A stretch of DNA of 64,000 nt. Source: G965267425 sp965267425. GTDB lineage: Bacteria; Bacteroidota; Bacteroidia; Flavobacteriales_E; Vicingaceae. The stretch spans positions 992,001 through 1,056,000 of the forward strand of contig OZ253959.1 of NCBI GenBank assembly GCA_965267425.1. The letters are read 5' to 3'. Of this stretch, positions 16,291 through 24,717 are shown one piece after another (the first letter of the stretch is position 1; each line of letters begins with the position of its first letter). A model generated the notes under the pieces. That model searched no databases. It was not told the origin of the DNA and saw only the letters and a program-made list of their open reading frames with translations. The position numbers were made by a program, and so were the translations under genes.

Positions 16291-17496
16291 ATGAATTACA
16301 TTCTTTTCGATGACAATTTTTGTGATCACCTGCTTCCTTTAACGTTTACACGACCAGCTTCTGAGGTAAGAGTTGGAATTTTGACAATTAGAGAGAAATG
16401 GGAAAGACATGTGGGAGATTCATTCTCGTTCTTAACCAAGAATTACCTCAAAAAGAAGTTTCCCCTTAAGCAGACAGAAGACAATATCTATGTCAATTCA
16501 AGATGTCTTCCTTCAAAAGAATTAGTTGAACAGATAAATAACCTCAATTTACAATCTGCCATTGTTGTTGAAGATCAAGTAATTGCCTTCAGAACCAACA
16601 TAAATATTGATGAAAAGATTGTCAATCTTCAAAACAATCAAGTATCGAAAGCGTTCATTGATCAATTGGGGTTTGATCAGCAAAAGGAGAATGCATCCTT
16701 TGTAAAACATCCCTGGGATATATTTCGTCAGAATGGAATTCAAATAACGTCAGATATAGCATTGATGAATTTGAAACCACAATCATTGGATGATAATTCA
16801 AGCAATGTTTTGGGTGAGCAATTATACATGGAAGAAGGTGCCGAGGTTTACGCTGCGAACATCAATACGATTGAAGGGCCAGTCTATCTGGGGAAAAATA
16901 CAGTAGTAATGGAAGGAACATCCATTCGAGGTCCTTTTGCCCTTTGTGAGTCATCGCAGGTAAAAATGAATGCTAAGATTTATGGTCCAACCACCATTGG
17001 ACCTTTTTCTAAGGTAGGTGGTGAGATAAATAACAGCGTGATATTTGGTTATTCCAATAAAGCCCATGACGGATTTCTAGGCAACTCGGTAATTGGTGAA
17101 TGGTGTAACCTGGGAGCTGATTCCAACAACAGCAATCTGAAAAACAACTATGCCCAGGTTAAAATGTGGGATTATGTCAAGAAAGGCATGATCAATTCAG
17201 AATTACAATTTTGCGGATTGATCATGGGAGATCATTCCAAATGTGGCATAAACACCATGTTCAACACTGGAACAGTGGTAGGGGTAAGTGCCAATATATT
17301 TGGAGCAGGCTTTCCCAGAAATTTTATTCCTTCATTCAGTTGGGGAGGAGCTGGAGGATTTATAACCTATCAAATTGGTAAGGCATTGGAAGTGGCAGAA
17401 ATGGTCTTTGAAAGAAGAAATAAAGATCTTGATGACGTTGAAAAAGACATCCTGACAGAAATATTCGAAATTACTGCCGAAAACCGACCTAAATAG
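16291..17496 (+). CDS. GlmU-like putative sugar nucleotidyltransferase with left-handed beta-helix
   Basis: 401 residues. The N-terminus 'MNYILFDDNFCDHLLPLTFTRP' and 'VRVGILTIREKWE' are typical of the Bacteroidota GlmU-like group. The second half (~180-360) has hexapeptide repeats such as 'GPVYLGKNTVVMEGTSIRGP', 'IYGPTTIGPFSKVGGEI' and 'NSVIFGYSNKAHDGFLG', as in acyltransferase beta-helices. The nucleotide-binding G-x-G-T-R signature of true GlmU is absent from the N-terminus, so the substrate is uncertain. Probably cytosolic and linked to cell-wall or surface sugar metabolism. It sits alone between the rpmE2 terminator and the lon promoter. Confidence 0.8.
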   Translation: MNYILFDDNFCDHLLPLTFTRPASEVRVGILTIREKWERHVGDSFSFLTKNYLKKKFPLKQTEDNIYVNSRCLPSKELVEQINNLNLQSAIVVEDQVIAFRTNINIDEKIVNLQNNQVSKAFIDQLGFDQQKENASFVKHPWDIFRQNGIQITSDIALMNLKPQSLDDNSSNVLGEQLYMEEGAEVYAANINTIEGPVYLGKNTVVMEGTSIRGPFALCESSQVKMNAKIYGPTTIGPFSKVGGEINNSVIFGYSNKAHDGFLGNSVIGEWCNLGADSNNSNLKNNYAQVKMWDYVKKGMINSELQFCGLIMGDHSKCGINTMFNTGTVVGVSANIFGAGFPRNFIPSFSWGGAGGFITYQIGKALEVAEMVFERRNKDLDDVEKDILTEIFEITAENRPK

Positions 17497-17501
17497 ATTT
17501 T

Positions 17502-17531
17502 TTAGGACATTCTTTCCTGAAAATAACTTTG
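17502..17531 (+). promoter_or_regulatory. Likely lon promoter
   Basis: TTA (17502-17504), a 19-base spacer, then TAACTTTG (17524-17531). The -7 box matches TAnnTTTG fully and the upstream box has one mismatch to TTG. It ends 78 bases before the lon ATG, leaving a moderate 5' UTR. Confidence 0.5.
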
Positions 17532-17609
17532 GCACAACCCTTGATAAAATAATCTGTGAAACTAGACGTCTATATGAATGTAGATGTTAATTAAATGAAC
17601 AGATAGGAG

Positions 17610-20045
17610 ATGAACGACTGGTTTAGCGAGCAATTGATACTTGGTGAAGGAATCGGGGACCCCACTGAGATCATATCCATAATTCCCGAAGATGACGAAA
17701 TTCAAAATAGCCTTGGGCCTGACATATTGTCAATAGTACCATTGAGAAATACAGTTTTGTTTCCAGGTGTAGTTATTCCCATTACTGTAGGACGAGAAAA
17801 ATCGATCAAAGCCATTGAAGAAGCCAACAAGACCAATCAATCCATTGGAGTGGTTTCACAAGTGGATGAATCGGTAGAAGACCCCTCTTTTAGTCAAGTG
17901 TATAAAATTGGCACATTGGCGCGAATAGCCAAAGTGTTTAAGATGCCTGATGGAAATACCATGGTTATTTTGCAAGGTCAAAGAAGATTTGAAATTGAAG
18001 AAGAAATAGCTGAAGATCCCATTTTTAAGGCCAAGGTCAGGTATTTGTCACGAGATGAGGTTCCCAAAAATAAATCGTTTCTGGCATTAAGAGATTCAGT
18101 TCATGATTTGGCGTTGAAGATTATTGAACAATCTCCATCATTACCTTCGGAAGCTTCTATTGCATTAAAAAATATTCACAACCCTGTATTCTTGATCAAT
18201 TTCATTGCGGCCAACATCAATGCGGATGTTGAGACCAAGCAGAAATTATTGGAAGAATCTAACCTTGAACATAGAGCCACTGATTTGCTCAAGTACATGA
18301 CGAAAGAACTTCAATTGCTTGAGTTAAAAAATGATATTCAGTCGAAAGTAAAGGTCGATTTGGATAAGCAGCAGAAGGAGTATTTTCTTCATCAACAAAT
18401 GAAGCAAATTCAAGAAGAGTTAGGTGGCACACCTCAGGAAGAGGAAGTGAATGAATTCCGTAAAAAGGCTGAAAATAAGAAGTGGGGCAAAGTTGTTCAA
18501 GAAAGATTTGATAGAGAGTTAGGAAAGTTGCAAAGAATGAATGCAGCTTCTGCTGAATATTCAGTACAAGTCAATTACCTGGAAACGCTTACGGATCTTC
18601 CCTGGGGAAATTATACCAAGGACAATTTCAACTTAAATAGAGCCCGCAAAATTCTGGATAGGGATCATTTTGGGTTGGATAAAGTGAAAGAGCGTATTCT
18701 TGAGCATTTAGCTGTGCTAAAACTCAAGGGTAACATGAAGTCTCCTATTTTGTGTTTATATGGACCTCCGGGAGTTGGAAAGACTTCTTTGGGAAAATCA
18801 GTGGCCGAAGCCATTGGACGAAAATACCTGAGAATGTCATTAGGGGGGTTGAAAGATGAATCCGAAATCAGAGGACATAGAAAGACCTATATAGGTGCCA
18901 TGCCTGGACGTATTTTACAAAACCTCAAGAAGGCAAAGTCTTCAAATCCGGTTTTTGTCTTAGACGAAATTGATAAAGTGGGTAATGATTTTCACGGTGA
19001 TCCATCGTCAGCATTATTAGAAGTATTGGATCCTGAACAAAATGATTCCTTCTACGATAATTTCCTGGAATTGGATTATGATTTATCAAACGTATTGTTC
19101 ATTGCCACGGCAAATTCATTAAATACCATTCAACCAGCATTGCGAGATCGAATGGAAATTATCGAAATCAATGGATATACGGTCGAGGAAAAAGTTGAGA
19201 TTGCCAGGAAGCACCTTCTTCCTAAACTAATTGCAGATCATGGAATTAATAAAGCGGATTTTCAATTGAACAAAAAAATCATTGAAAGAGTAGTGGACGA
19301 TTATACCAGAGAATCGGGTGTTCGTAATCTTGAAAAAGTTTTGGCCAAGATTGTTCGTTACGTTGCCAAATCCAAGGTCATGGAAGAAGATTATGACAAG
19401 ACCATAAATGAAAAAACATTGTTAGAAGTTCTTGGACCTGCGCACTCCAAAGATAAATATCAGGGAAATGATGTGGCAGGAGTGGTCACTGGATTGGCAT
19501 GGACACCGGTGGGTGGAGATATATTGTTCATTGAAACCAGTTTGAATCCGGGAAAAGGTAAATTAACGGTCACTGGAAATCTCGGTGATGTGATGAAAGA
19601 ATCAGCGGTTATTGCTTTGCAGTTTATTCGTGCTCATGCAGCGCAATATGGATTAGATCCAGAGATTTTTAATAAATGGGATATTCATGTGCATGTTCCC
19701 GAAGGTGCAACTCCAAAAGATGGACCATCGGCTGGTATTACGATGATTACTTCATTGCTTTCGGCATTAACCCAACGAAAAGTAAAAAAGGCATTGGCGA
19801 TGTCAGGTGAAATCACGCTACGAGGCCGTGTGTTGCCAGTTGGAGGGATACAGGAAAAAATATTGGCGGCTAAGCGTGCCAATATCAAGGAAATTATTCT
19901 TTCTGTTGACAATGAAAAGGACATTCTTGAGATCAAAGCTGAATATTTAAAAGGCTTGAAATTTCATTATGTTTCTGAAATGTCTGAAGTTTTGGATATT
20001 GCATTGATGAATCAAAAGGTGCAAAATCCTCTTAAAATTGCTTGA
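17610..20045 (+). CDS. lon: ATP-dependent Lon protease
   Basis: 811 residues, normal Lon length. N-terminal LON substrate-binding domain ('LPLRNTVLFPGVVIPI' type, ~40-235), a coiled middle region ending 'QQMKQIQEELG', and the AAA+ domain with Walker A GPPGVGKTS at 385-393 and Walker B 'VFVLDEIDK'. The serine-lysine peptidase has Ser707 in 'DGPSAGIT' and Lys750 in 'GGIQEKIL'. A cytosolic hexamer that degrades misfolded and regulatory proteins. The start is followed by an acidic ~40-residue extension. A separate Bacteroidota-type promoter lies upstream and a small hairpin downstream. Confidence 0.97.
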   Translation: MNDWFSEQLILGEGIGDPTEIISIIPEDDEIQNSLGPDILSIVPLRNTVLFPGVVIPITVGREKSIKAIEEANKTNQSIGVVSQVDESVEDPSFSQVYKIGTLARIAKVFKMPDGNTMVILQGQRRFEIEEEIAEDPIFKAKVRYLSRDEVPKNKSFLALRDSVHDLALKIIEQSPSLPSEASIALKNIHNPVFLINFIAANINADVETKQKLLEESNLEHRATDLLKYMTKELQLLELKNDIQSKVKVDLDKQQKEYFLHQQMKQIQEELGGTPQEEEVNEFRKKAENKKWGKVVQERFDRELGKLQRMNAASAEYSVQVNYLETLTDLPWGNYTKDNFNLNRARKILDRDHFGLDKVKERILEHLAVLKLKGNMKSPILCLYGPPGVGKTSLGKSVAEAIGRKYLRMSLGGLKDESEIRGHRKTYIGAMPGRILQNLKKAKSSNPVFVLDEIDKVGNDFHGDPSSALLEVLDPEQNDSFYDNFLELDYDLSNVLFIATANSLNTIQPALRDRMEIIEINGYTVEEKVEIARKHLLPKLIADHGINKADFQLNKKIIERVVDDYTRESGVRNLEKVLAKIVRYVAKSKVMEEDYDKTINEKTLLEVLGPAHSKDKYQGNDVAGVVTGLAWTPVGGDILFIETSLNPGKGKLTVTGNLGDVMKESAVIALQFIRAHAAQYGLDPEIFNKWDIHVHVPEGATPKDGPSAGITMITSLLSALTQRKVKKALAMSGEITLRGRVLPVGGIQEKILAAKRANIKEIILSVDNEKDILEIKAEYLKGLKFHYVSEMSEVLDIALMNQKVQNPLKIA

Positions 20046-20064
20046 TTGTCAATTTTTTTGACAA
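20046..20064. repeat. Hairpin-forming inverted repeat between lon and porQ
   Basis: TTGTCAA (20046-20052) and TTGACAA (20058-20064) are perfect complements around five T residues, directly after the lon stop. No T-run follows, so it is a poor intrinsic terminator; it may pause transcription or bind a regulator upstream of porQ. Confidence 0.35.
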
Positions 20065-20119
20065 CCTGACTCATAATAAAACAGCCGAATATTCGTATGT
20101 TTAACACGACTGTGTAATT

Positions 20120-21160
20120 ATGAGGCAATTTTCCCTTTCATTACTTTTAGTCTGCTTTGTTGCAGGTGTTTCAGCTCAAGTTGGAGGTCAAGGTGCATTT
20201 GAGTTCTTAAAAATGCCTGTATCTGCCAGGGCAACTGCACTGGGTGGTTCATTCATTACAGTTATGGATGATGATCCAACGGTAGGTATTGAGAATCCTT
20301 CCCTACTCAATCCAAGTATGAGCAACAAACTAGGAATGTCATACAACAGTCATTTTGCCGGAATAAATAATGGAGCCATTTCATATGCCAGGCATTTTGA
20401 CACAATCGGTTCAACTAGTTTAGCTGTTCAATTCATTGATTATGGAAAATTTGACGAAACGGATGCGGGAGGCAATTTAATAGGAGAATTTACGGCAAGT
20501 GAATTTGCAGTTACTGCTGGATATGCGAGGAAACTGGATTCCAGCTTTTCTGTAGGTGGTAATGTGAAATTTATTTATTCTTCACTTTATAGCTATGTAG
20601 GCATGGGAGGAGCTGTTGATTTATCTGCCAATTATTCCATTCCTGAACAGTCTTTCCTGGTCACCCTATTGATGAAAAATATCGGGTATCAATTTTTGAC
20701 CTATACCGATGGTGAAAGAGAAAGTTTGCCATTTGAAATTCAAGCGGGAGTTTCTAAAAAATTCAAGAATATGCCGTTCAGATTTAATCTGTTATTGCAT
20801 CATCTCAACAATTTCAATCTGTCCTATGAAAATCCCAATGAAGTCAATTCAGGTAATTTCTTTGATGAAGAAGAAAATCAGACTGGAGGAGGATTTGGTG
20901 ATGAATTGTCCAGGCATTTGACCATTGGTGTAGAGTTTTTACCATCCAAGAATTTTCATGTTCGAATGGCTTATAATTTTCAGAGAAGAAAAGAAATGGT
21001 CTTGGATAACCGACCAGGAGGAGTGGGTTTAAGTTGGGGATTTGGATTTAAAATATCTAAATTGCATTTCAATTATGCGAGATCTACATATCACCTAGCT
21101 GGATCCCCAAACCATTTTACTGTTGTTACCAAAATATCCGACTGGTCTAAAAAATCATGA
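20120..21160 (+). CDS. porQ: Type IX secretion system protein PorQ
   Basis: 346 residues with a cleavable signal ending near 'AGVSAQVGG'. The opening 'FEFLKMPVSARATALGGSF' and 'DDDPTVGIENPSLLNPSMS' are diagnostic of PorQ. Alternating beta strands run to an aromatic C-terminus, as expected for a PorV/FadL-like outer-membrane barrel. PorQ belongs to the T9SS attachment complex that handles cargo after export, such as the M4 protease at 6975. Its stop overlaps the cmk start (ATGA), the usual porQ-cmk pairing in this phylum. Confidence 0.92.
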   Translation: MRQFSLSLLLVCFVAGVSAQVGGQGAFEFLKMPVSARATALGGSFITVMDDDPTVGIENPSLLNPSMSNKLGMSYNSHFAGINNGAISYARHFDTIGSTSLAVQFIDYGKFDETDAGGNLIGEFTASEFAVTAGYARKLDSSFSVGGNVKFIYSSLYSYVGMGGAVDLSANYSIPEQSFLVTLLMKNIGYQFLTYTDGERESLPFEIQAGVSKKFKNMPFRFNLLLHHLNNFNLSYENPNEVNSGNFFDEEENQTGGGFGDELSRHLTIGVEFLPSKNFHVRMAYNFQRRKEMVLDNRPGGVGLSWGFGFKISKLHFNYARSTYHLAGSPNHFTVVTKISDWSKKS

Positions 21161-21855
21161 ATAAAATTGTCATTGCCATTGATGGTCATTCTTCCTGTGG
21201 GAAGAGCACATTGGCTCAATACCTTGCTAAGCAATTGGGTTACGTTTATATTGATACAGGAGCTATGTATAGAGCAGTGGCATTGTATTGTAAACGACAC
21301 AATTGGCTAGCCAAGGATGTGTGGGACAAGCAAGCAATTACCAATGCGTTGGATCAAATTGAAGTTTCGTTTGTTCATCATGTGGAAACCAACGTATCGC
21401 AAACCTATTTGAACGGGGAGAATGTTGAAGAAGAAATTCGTGGAATAGCTGTTTCTGAGGTGGTAAGCAAAGTAAGTCAAATGCCAGAAGTGAGAAAGAA
21501 ATTAGTACAACTGCAACAACAGTTGGGAGCCTCAAAGGGAGTGGTAATGGATGGGAGAGATATAGGAACAAGGGTATTCCCTCAGGCAGAACTGAAGTTG
21601 TTTGTGACCGCTGACATCAATATCCGTGTACAACGAAGATTTGATCAAATGGTGAATAAGGGAATTGACATAACATTTGAAGAGGTGAAAAGCAATTTGC
21701 AGCAACGAGATTTTGATGATACACACAGAGGAGAAAACCCATTGCAAAAGGCAGATGATGCAGTCGTATTGGATAATTCAAACTTGACCATTGATCAGCA
21801 AAATGAAAAGGCACTTGAATGGGCAACTGAACGAATCAATGGTGTTAACAGTTGA
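21157..21855 (+). CDS. cmk: Cytidylate kinase
   Basis: 232 residues. P-loop 'GHSSCGKST' at 10-18, 'YIDTGAMYRAVALY' and 'VMDGRDIGTRVFP' for CMP binding, and the lid region 'QQRDFDDTHRGENPL'. Phosphorylates CMP and dCMP with ATP. It overlaps porQ by 4 bases and ends three bases before the Rieske gene, so all three are likely co-transcribed. Confidence 0.95.
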   Translation: MNKIVIAIDGHSSCGKSTLAQYLAKQLGYVYIDTGAMYRAVALYCKRHNWLAKDVWDKQAITNALDQIEVSFVHHVETNVSQTYLNGENVEEEIRGIAVSEVVSKVSQMPEVRKKLVQLQQQLGASKGVVMDGRDIGTRVFPQAELKLFVTADINIRVQRRFDQMVNKGIDITFEEVKSNLQQRDFDDTHRGENPLQKADDAVVLDNSNLTIDQQNEKALEWATERINGVNS

Positions 21856-21858
21856 GCA

Positions 21859-22206
21859 ATGGCCGATAAATACAGATGGTTTTTATTGGCGGAAGACTGC
21901 ATTCAATTCGAACAAGAATTTAAGGAAGGAGAAGTCAGAAGAGTTTATGTTAATGAACAGTTTATCTGTTTATCCCTTTACCAAAATAAATGGCACGCCT
22001 TTGAAGATAAATGTCCACATCAGGGCAAAACGCTGTTAGGAGCAACATGTGATATCAATGGTATGCTTACCTGTCCGCATCATCAATACAAATTTGAAAT
22101 AGAATCGGGTAGGGGACATGGTATGTTTATCAATAAATATGCAGTTAAAGAAGAAGGAACCCAGCTGTTTGTTGGTTTCAAAAGGGGATTTCTTGATTTT
22201 TTATAA
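21859..22206 (+). CDS. Rieske [2Fe-2S] ferredoxin-like protein
   Basis: 115 residues consisting of a single Rieske domain. Cys52-x-His54 in 'CPHQGKTL' and Cys72-x-x-His75 in 'CPHHQYKFE' provide the four cluster ligands. No signal peptide or membrane anchor is seen, so it is a soluble cytosolic electron carrier or the small-protein type related to NirD and dioxygenase ferredoxins. Partner oxygenase genes are not nearby. The last 29 bases overlap the convergent maf gene. Confidence 0.88.
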   Translation: MADKYRWFLLAEDCIQFEQEFKEGEVRRVYVNEQFICLSLYQNKWHAFEDKCPHQGKTLLGATCDINGMLTCPHHQYKFEIESGRGHGMFINKYAVKEEGTQLFVGFKRGFLDFL

Positions 22207-22780
22207 TGCAATTGATTGCTTGATAAACTCTATCTATGGGAAGCCCCATAATGTTAAAATACGACCCTACAATTTTTCTTATGCCTATGTATCCAATCCA
22301 TTCTTGCACACCATATGATCCAGCTTTATCAAAAGGCTGATATTTTTTGATGTAATACTGAATTTCTTCATCCGTCAGCTGATTGAAATAAACTTCGGAA
22401 ACATCACTAAAAGAATGTGTTTTGCTTTTGGTTCGAATCGTCACCCCAGTAATAACCTCATGTTTTCCTCCAGAAAGCTGACCTATCATCCTGGTTGCAT
22501 CTTCATGAGAAGTAGGTTTCATCAGCACTTCATTACCCACCTTTACCATGGTATCTGCTGTAAGAAGCACTTCATTTTCCAACAGATTCCGGTTGAAATG
22601 TGTTGATTTTAGCTCACTGAGGTACTCCGCTATACTGTTAACAGGAATAGAATCAGGATAAATTTCATCAACATCAATTTCAGTTATCTCAACAGGCCAA
22701 CGTAATTCTGACATCAACATTCGACGACGTGGACTTTTTGATCCTAATATAACTTTGATATTACTTTCACTCATAGTCAT
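22178..22780 (-). CDS. Maf family nucleoside triphosphate pyrophosphatase
   Basis: 200 residues; the ATG overlaps the UbiA gene stop as ATGA. Motifs: 'LGSKSPRRRMLM' near the N-terminus, 'LTADTMVKV' with the catalytic Asp, 'ISGLSGG'-like 'MIGQLSGGKHEVITG', and 'YDKAGSYGVQ'-like 'FDKAGSYGVQEW'. It hydrolyses non-canonical or pyrimidine nucleoside triphosphates to monophosphates. Last gene of the DUF2520-UbiA-maf unit. Its 3' end overlaps the Rieske gene on the other strand. Confidence 0.92.
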   Translation of the reverse strand: MTMSESNIKVILGSKSPRRRMLMSELRWPVEITEIDVDEIYPDSIPVNSIAEYLSELKSTHFNRNLLENEVLLTADTMVKVGNEVLMKPTSHEDATRMIGQLSGGKHEVITGVTIRTKSKTHSFSDVSEVYFNQLTDEEIQYYIKKYQPFDKAGSYGVQEWIGYIGIRKIVGSYFNIMGLPIDRVYQAINCIIKNQEIPF

Positions 22781-23697
22781 TGAACCAATGATACTAATAA
22801 TATCATGTAAAACAACATGCCTAAAAGTAAATACACTTTTAGTCCTGACTTAAGCCGATTGATGAGGTTATCAAGTGAGTGGTTAATCGACCAATAAAAT
22901 AAAATCATGGCTGGTGAAAGAATAAGGAGAAAAGCAACAAACGCTGTTGTCCAATGAAATTCCAATAAAACAGCCAAGTTGGCAATGATTGAAAACAATA
23001 CCATGATTCCCATTCCTATCATCAATAATCTTTTAATCGTTGATTGATTCAATAGGATGGATAAGGTTTGATATCCAAAAACTTTATCACCTTTTTGATC
23101 TTCCACATCTTTTACGATTTCCCTCAGTAAATTGATGAACAGTGCGTAAATAAATAGACCAATCAATAAATAATTGAACCTCCAATCTGAAAACGCATCT
23201 GGCCAAAAAAAGACAACTAAACTATAAGATATTGGCACTACCCCGGCCACCAGAATGGACACCACAACATTTCCAATAAAAGCCAGTTTTTGCAGGTATT
23301 TCGAATACAGGTAAAGTAATACTTGATACACCAGGACGGTCATCAAATAAAAATAATGACCCAGATGTATGGTCAGCCAAATGGCACTCGTCCAGCTAAC
23401 AATTGAAAATAACAGATACAGTTTGAATGCGCTCTTTCGAGATATCTCTTTGCCAACAATTGTTTTGGACGGTTTATTAATTTCATCAACTTTTTCGTCG
23501 ATAATGTCATTGATGATGTTTCCTGCTGCGGCTTGTGTAATCATTAGAACGATTAATGTCCATGACATTGCAATGAATTCCGTGGTGAAAATATGGACAA
23601 ACACTTGTGGATTAATGTAGATGATGATAAACCCAGTAACTCCGGTTATCAATAAATTATTCCAACGAATTAAACGAAGTATGTTTAGCAAAAACAT
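22777..23697 (-). CDS. UbiA-family prenyltransferase
   Basis: 306 residues with about eight hydrophobic segments. The first Asp-rich motif N63-D64-x2-D67-x3-D71 ('NDIIDEKVDEINKP') and the second 'KDVEDQKGDKVFGYQT' bind Mg-pyrophosphate. In Bacteroidota this form is usually labelled a geranylgeranylglycerol-phosphate geranylgeranyltransferase; the actual prenyl acceptor cannot be told from sequence. An inner-membrane enzyme, two bases downstream of the DUF2520 gene. Confidence 0.85.
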   Translation of the reverse strand: MFLLNILRLIRWNNLLITGVTGFIIIYINPQVFVHIFTTEFIAMSWTLIVLMITQAAAGNIINDIIDEKVDEINKPSKTIVGKEISRKSAFKLYLLFSIVSWTSAIWLTIHLGHYFYLMTVLVYQVLLYLYSKYLQKLAFIGNVVVSILVAGVVPISYSLVVFFWPDAFSDWRFNYLLIGLFIYALFINLLREIVKDVEDQKGDKVFGYQTLSILLNQSTIKRLLMIGMGIMVLFSIIANLAVLLEFHWTTAFVAFLLILSPAMILFYWSINHSLDNLINRLKSGLKVYLLLGMLFYMILLVSLVQ

Positions 23698-23699
23698 GG

Positions 23700-24491
23700 T
23701 TAACTCTTTTCAGAATGAACTTTTTGAATTGAATCGGACAGACTTTTGTAAAGTTCATTCCAGGTATTGTTGTTTTGCAGCCAGTTTAAATGTTCTTTTA
23801 TGGTTTTTTGATCGCCTCTAACTGCAGGTCCGGTTTGGGTTTCATGAAGCTTATCCCATTGAATTTCGCCAAAACTTTCTTCCAAGATAGGTTCTAATAA
23901 TTGGGGAGGTATATCATTTTCCGATAGTATCTGACTTACTACATTTAACAAGTGATGAACGAAATTATTTGACATCACGGCTGAGATATGAAGCGCCTTT
24001 CTTTTTTCAAAAGACAACTTATAAAAATTAAAAGCCAACAATGAAAATAGTTCCATAATGACCTTTTCTGTAAAATCATTACTTAATTCAATGGCCAGAG
24101 GAATACCTTTTGGTATGTCTTGATTTTCCTTGTTGAATGACATAATTGGCCAACATACACCGCAGTTTTCGATGTTTTCGGAGACCAGAACATCAATCGA
24201 AGTAGCCCCGGATAAATGGACAACAGGCAAAGAAGTCTTTTGAAGTCGAATGGCCATTTCTTGGATGGAATCATCAGAAACGGCTACCATGATGAAATGT
24301 GCCCATGAGATGGCCTTTTCAAAATCATCTTCGGTTTGGATGTTTTGATGGGTCGAAAATTCATTGAGTCCATCATTTGATCGGCCCCATACTTTCACGT
24401 TAACAGGGTCATTTTTGGCAAATTCATTTGCAAATGATTTGGCCACTTTTCCGGTGCCAAGAATTAAAATGTTCTGCAATTGATTTGACAT
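23700..24491 (-). CDS. Rossmann-like/DUF2520 dehydrogenase-type protein
   Basis: 263 residues. 'ILILGTGKVAKSFANEF' is a dinucleotide-binding fingerprint, then 'VKVWGRS', 'HFIMVAVSDDSIQ' and 'PVVHLSGATSIDVL'. The C-terminal DUF2520 helical domain has 'KALHISAVMSNNFVHHLL' and 'GPAVRGDQKTIKEHL'. It resembles ketopantoate- or pyrroline-carboxylate-reductase-like NADP enzymes, but the substrate is unknown. First gene of a three-gene minus-strand unit. Confidence 0.85.
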   Translation of the reverse strand: MSNQLQNILILGTGKVAKSFANEFAKNDPVNVKVWGRSNDGLNEFSTHQNIQTEDDFEKAISWAHFIMVAVSDDSIQEMAIRLQKTSLPVVHLSGATSIDVLVSENIENCGVCWPIMSFNKENQDIPKGIPLAIELSNDFTEKVIMELFSLLAFNFYKLSFEKRKALHISAVMSNNFVHHLLNVVSQILSENDIPPQLLEPILEESFGEIQWDKLHETQTGPAVRGDQKTIKEHLNWLQNNNTWNELYKSLSDSIQKVHSEKS

Positions 24492-24622
24492 GATTAATTA
24501 TTATCTGGTCTTCAACATGTTACAAGTTTTTAAGTGATTTACTTACAACTACACATTCGTAAATCCCTCTTATATAAGCCATTAGATCAATTCAATTTTG
24601 TGGTAAAATAAATTTCCACGTT

Positions 24623-24715
24623 ATGAAGTTGATCATTAATTTATTCATGCGCTTTTTGATAGTAGGCGTAATCATGTATTTTGGTTTAATGACTTTTATT
24701 CAGGTTTTGACCTGA
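24623..24715 (+). CDS. Possible 30-residue single-pass membrane peptide
   Basis: A short frame encodes 'MKLIINLFMRFLIVGVIMYF' plus ten more residues, nearly all hydrophobic with two basic residues near the start, which would make one membrane helix. It is the only candidate gene in the 226-base gap between two minus-strand units. It has no clear ribosome binding site or promoter, and its last codons form a hairpin (TCAGGT-TTTG-ACCTGA, 24700-24715). Treat as tentative; the gap otherwise shows nothing. Confidence 0.3.
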   Translation: MKLIINLFMRFLIVGVIMYFGLMTFIQVLT

Positions 24716-24717
24716 TA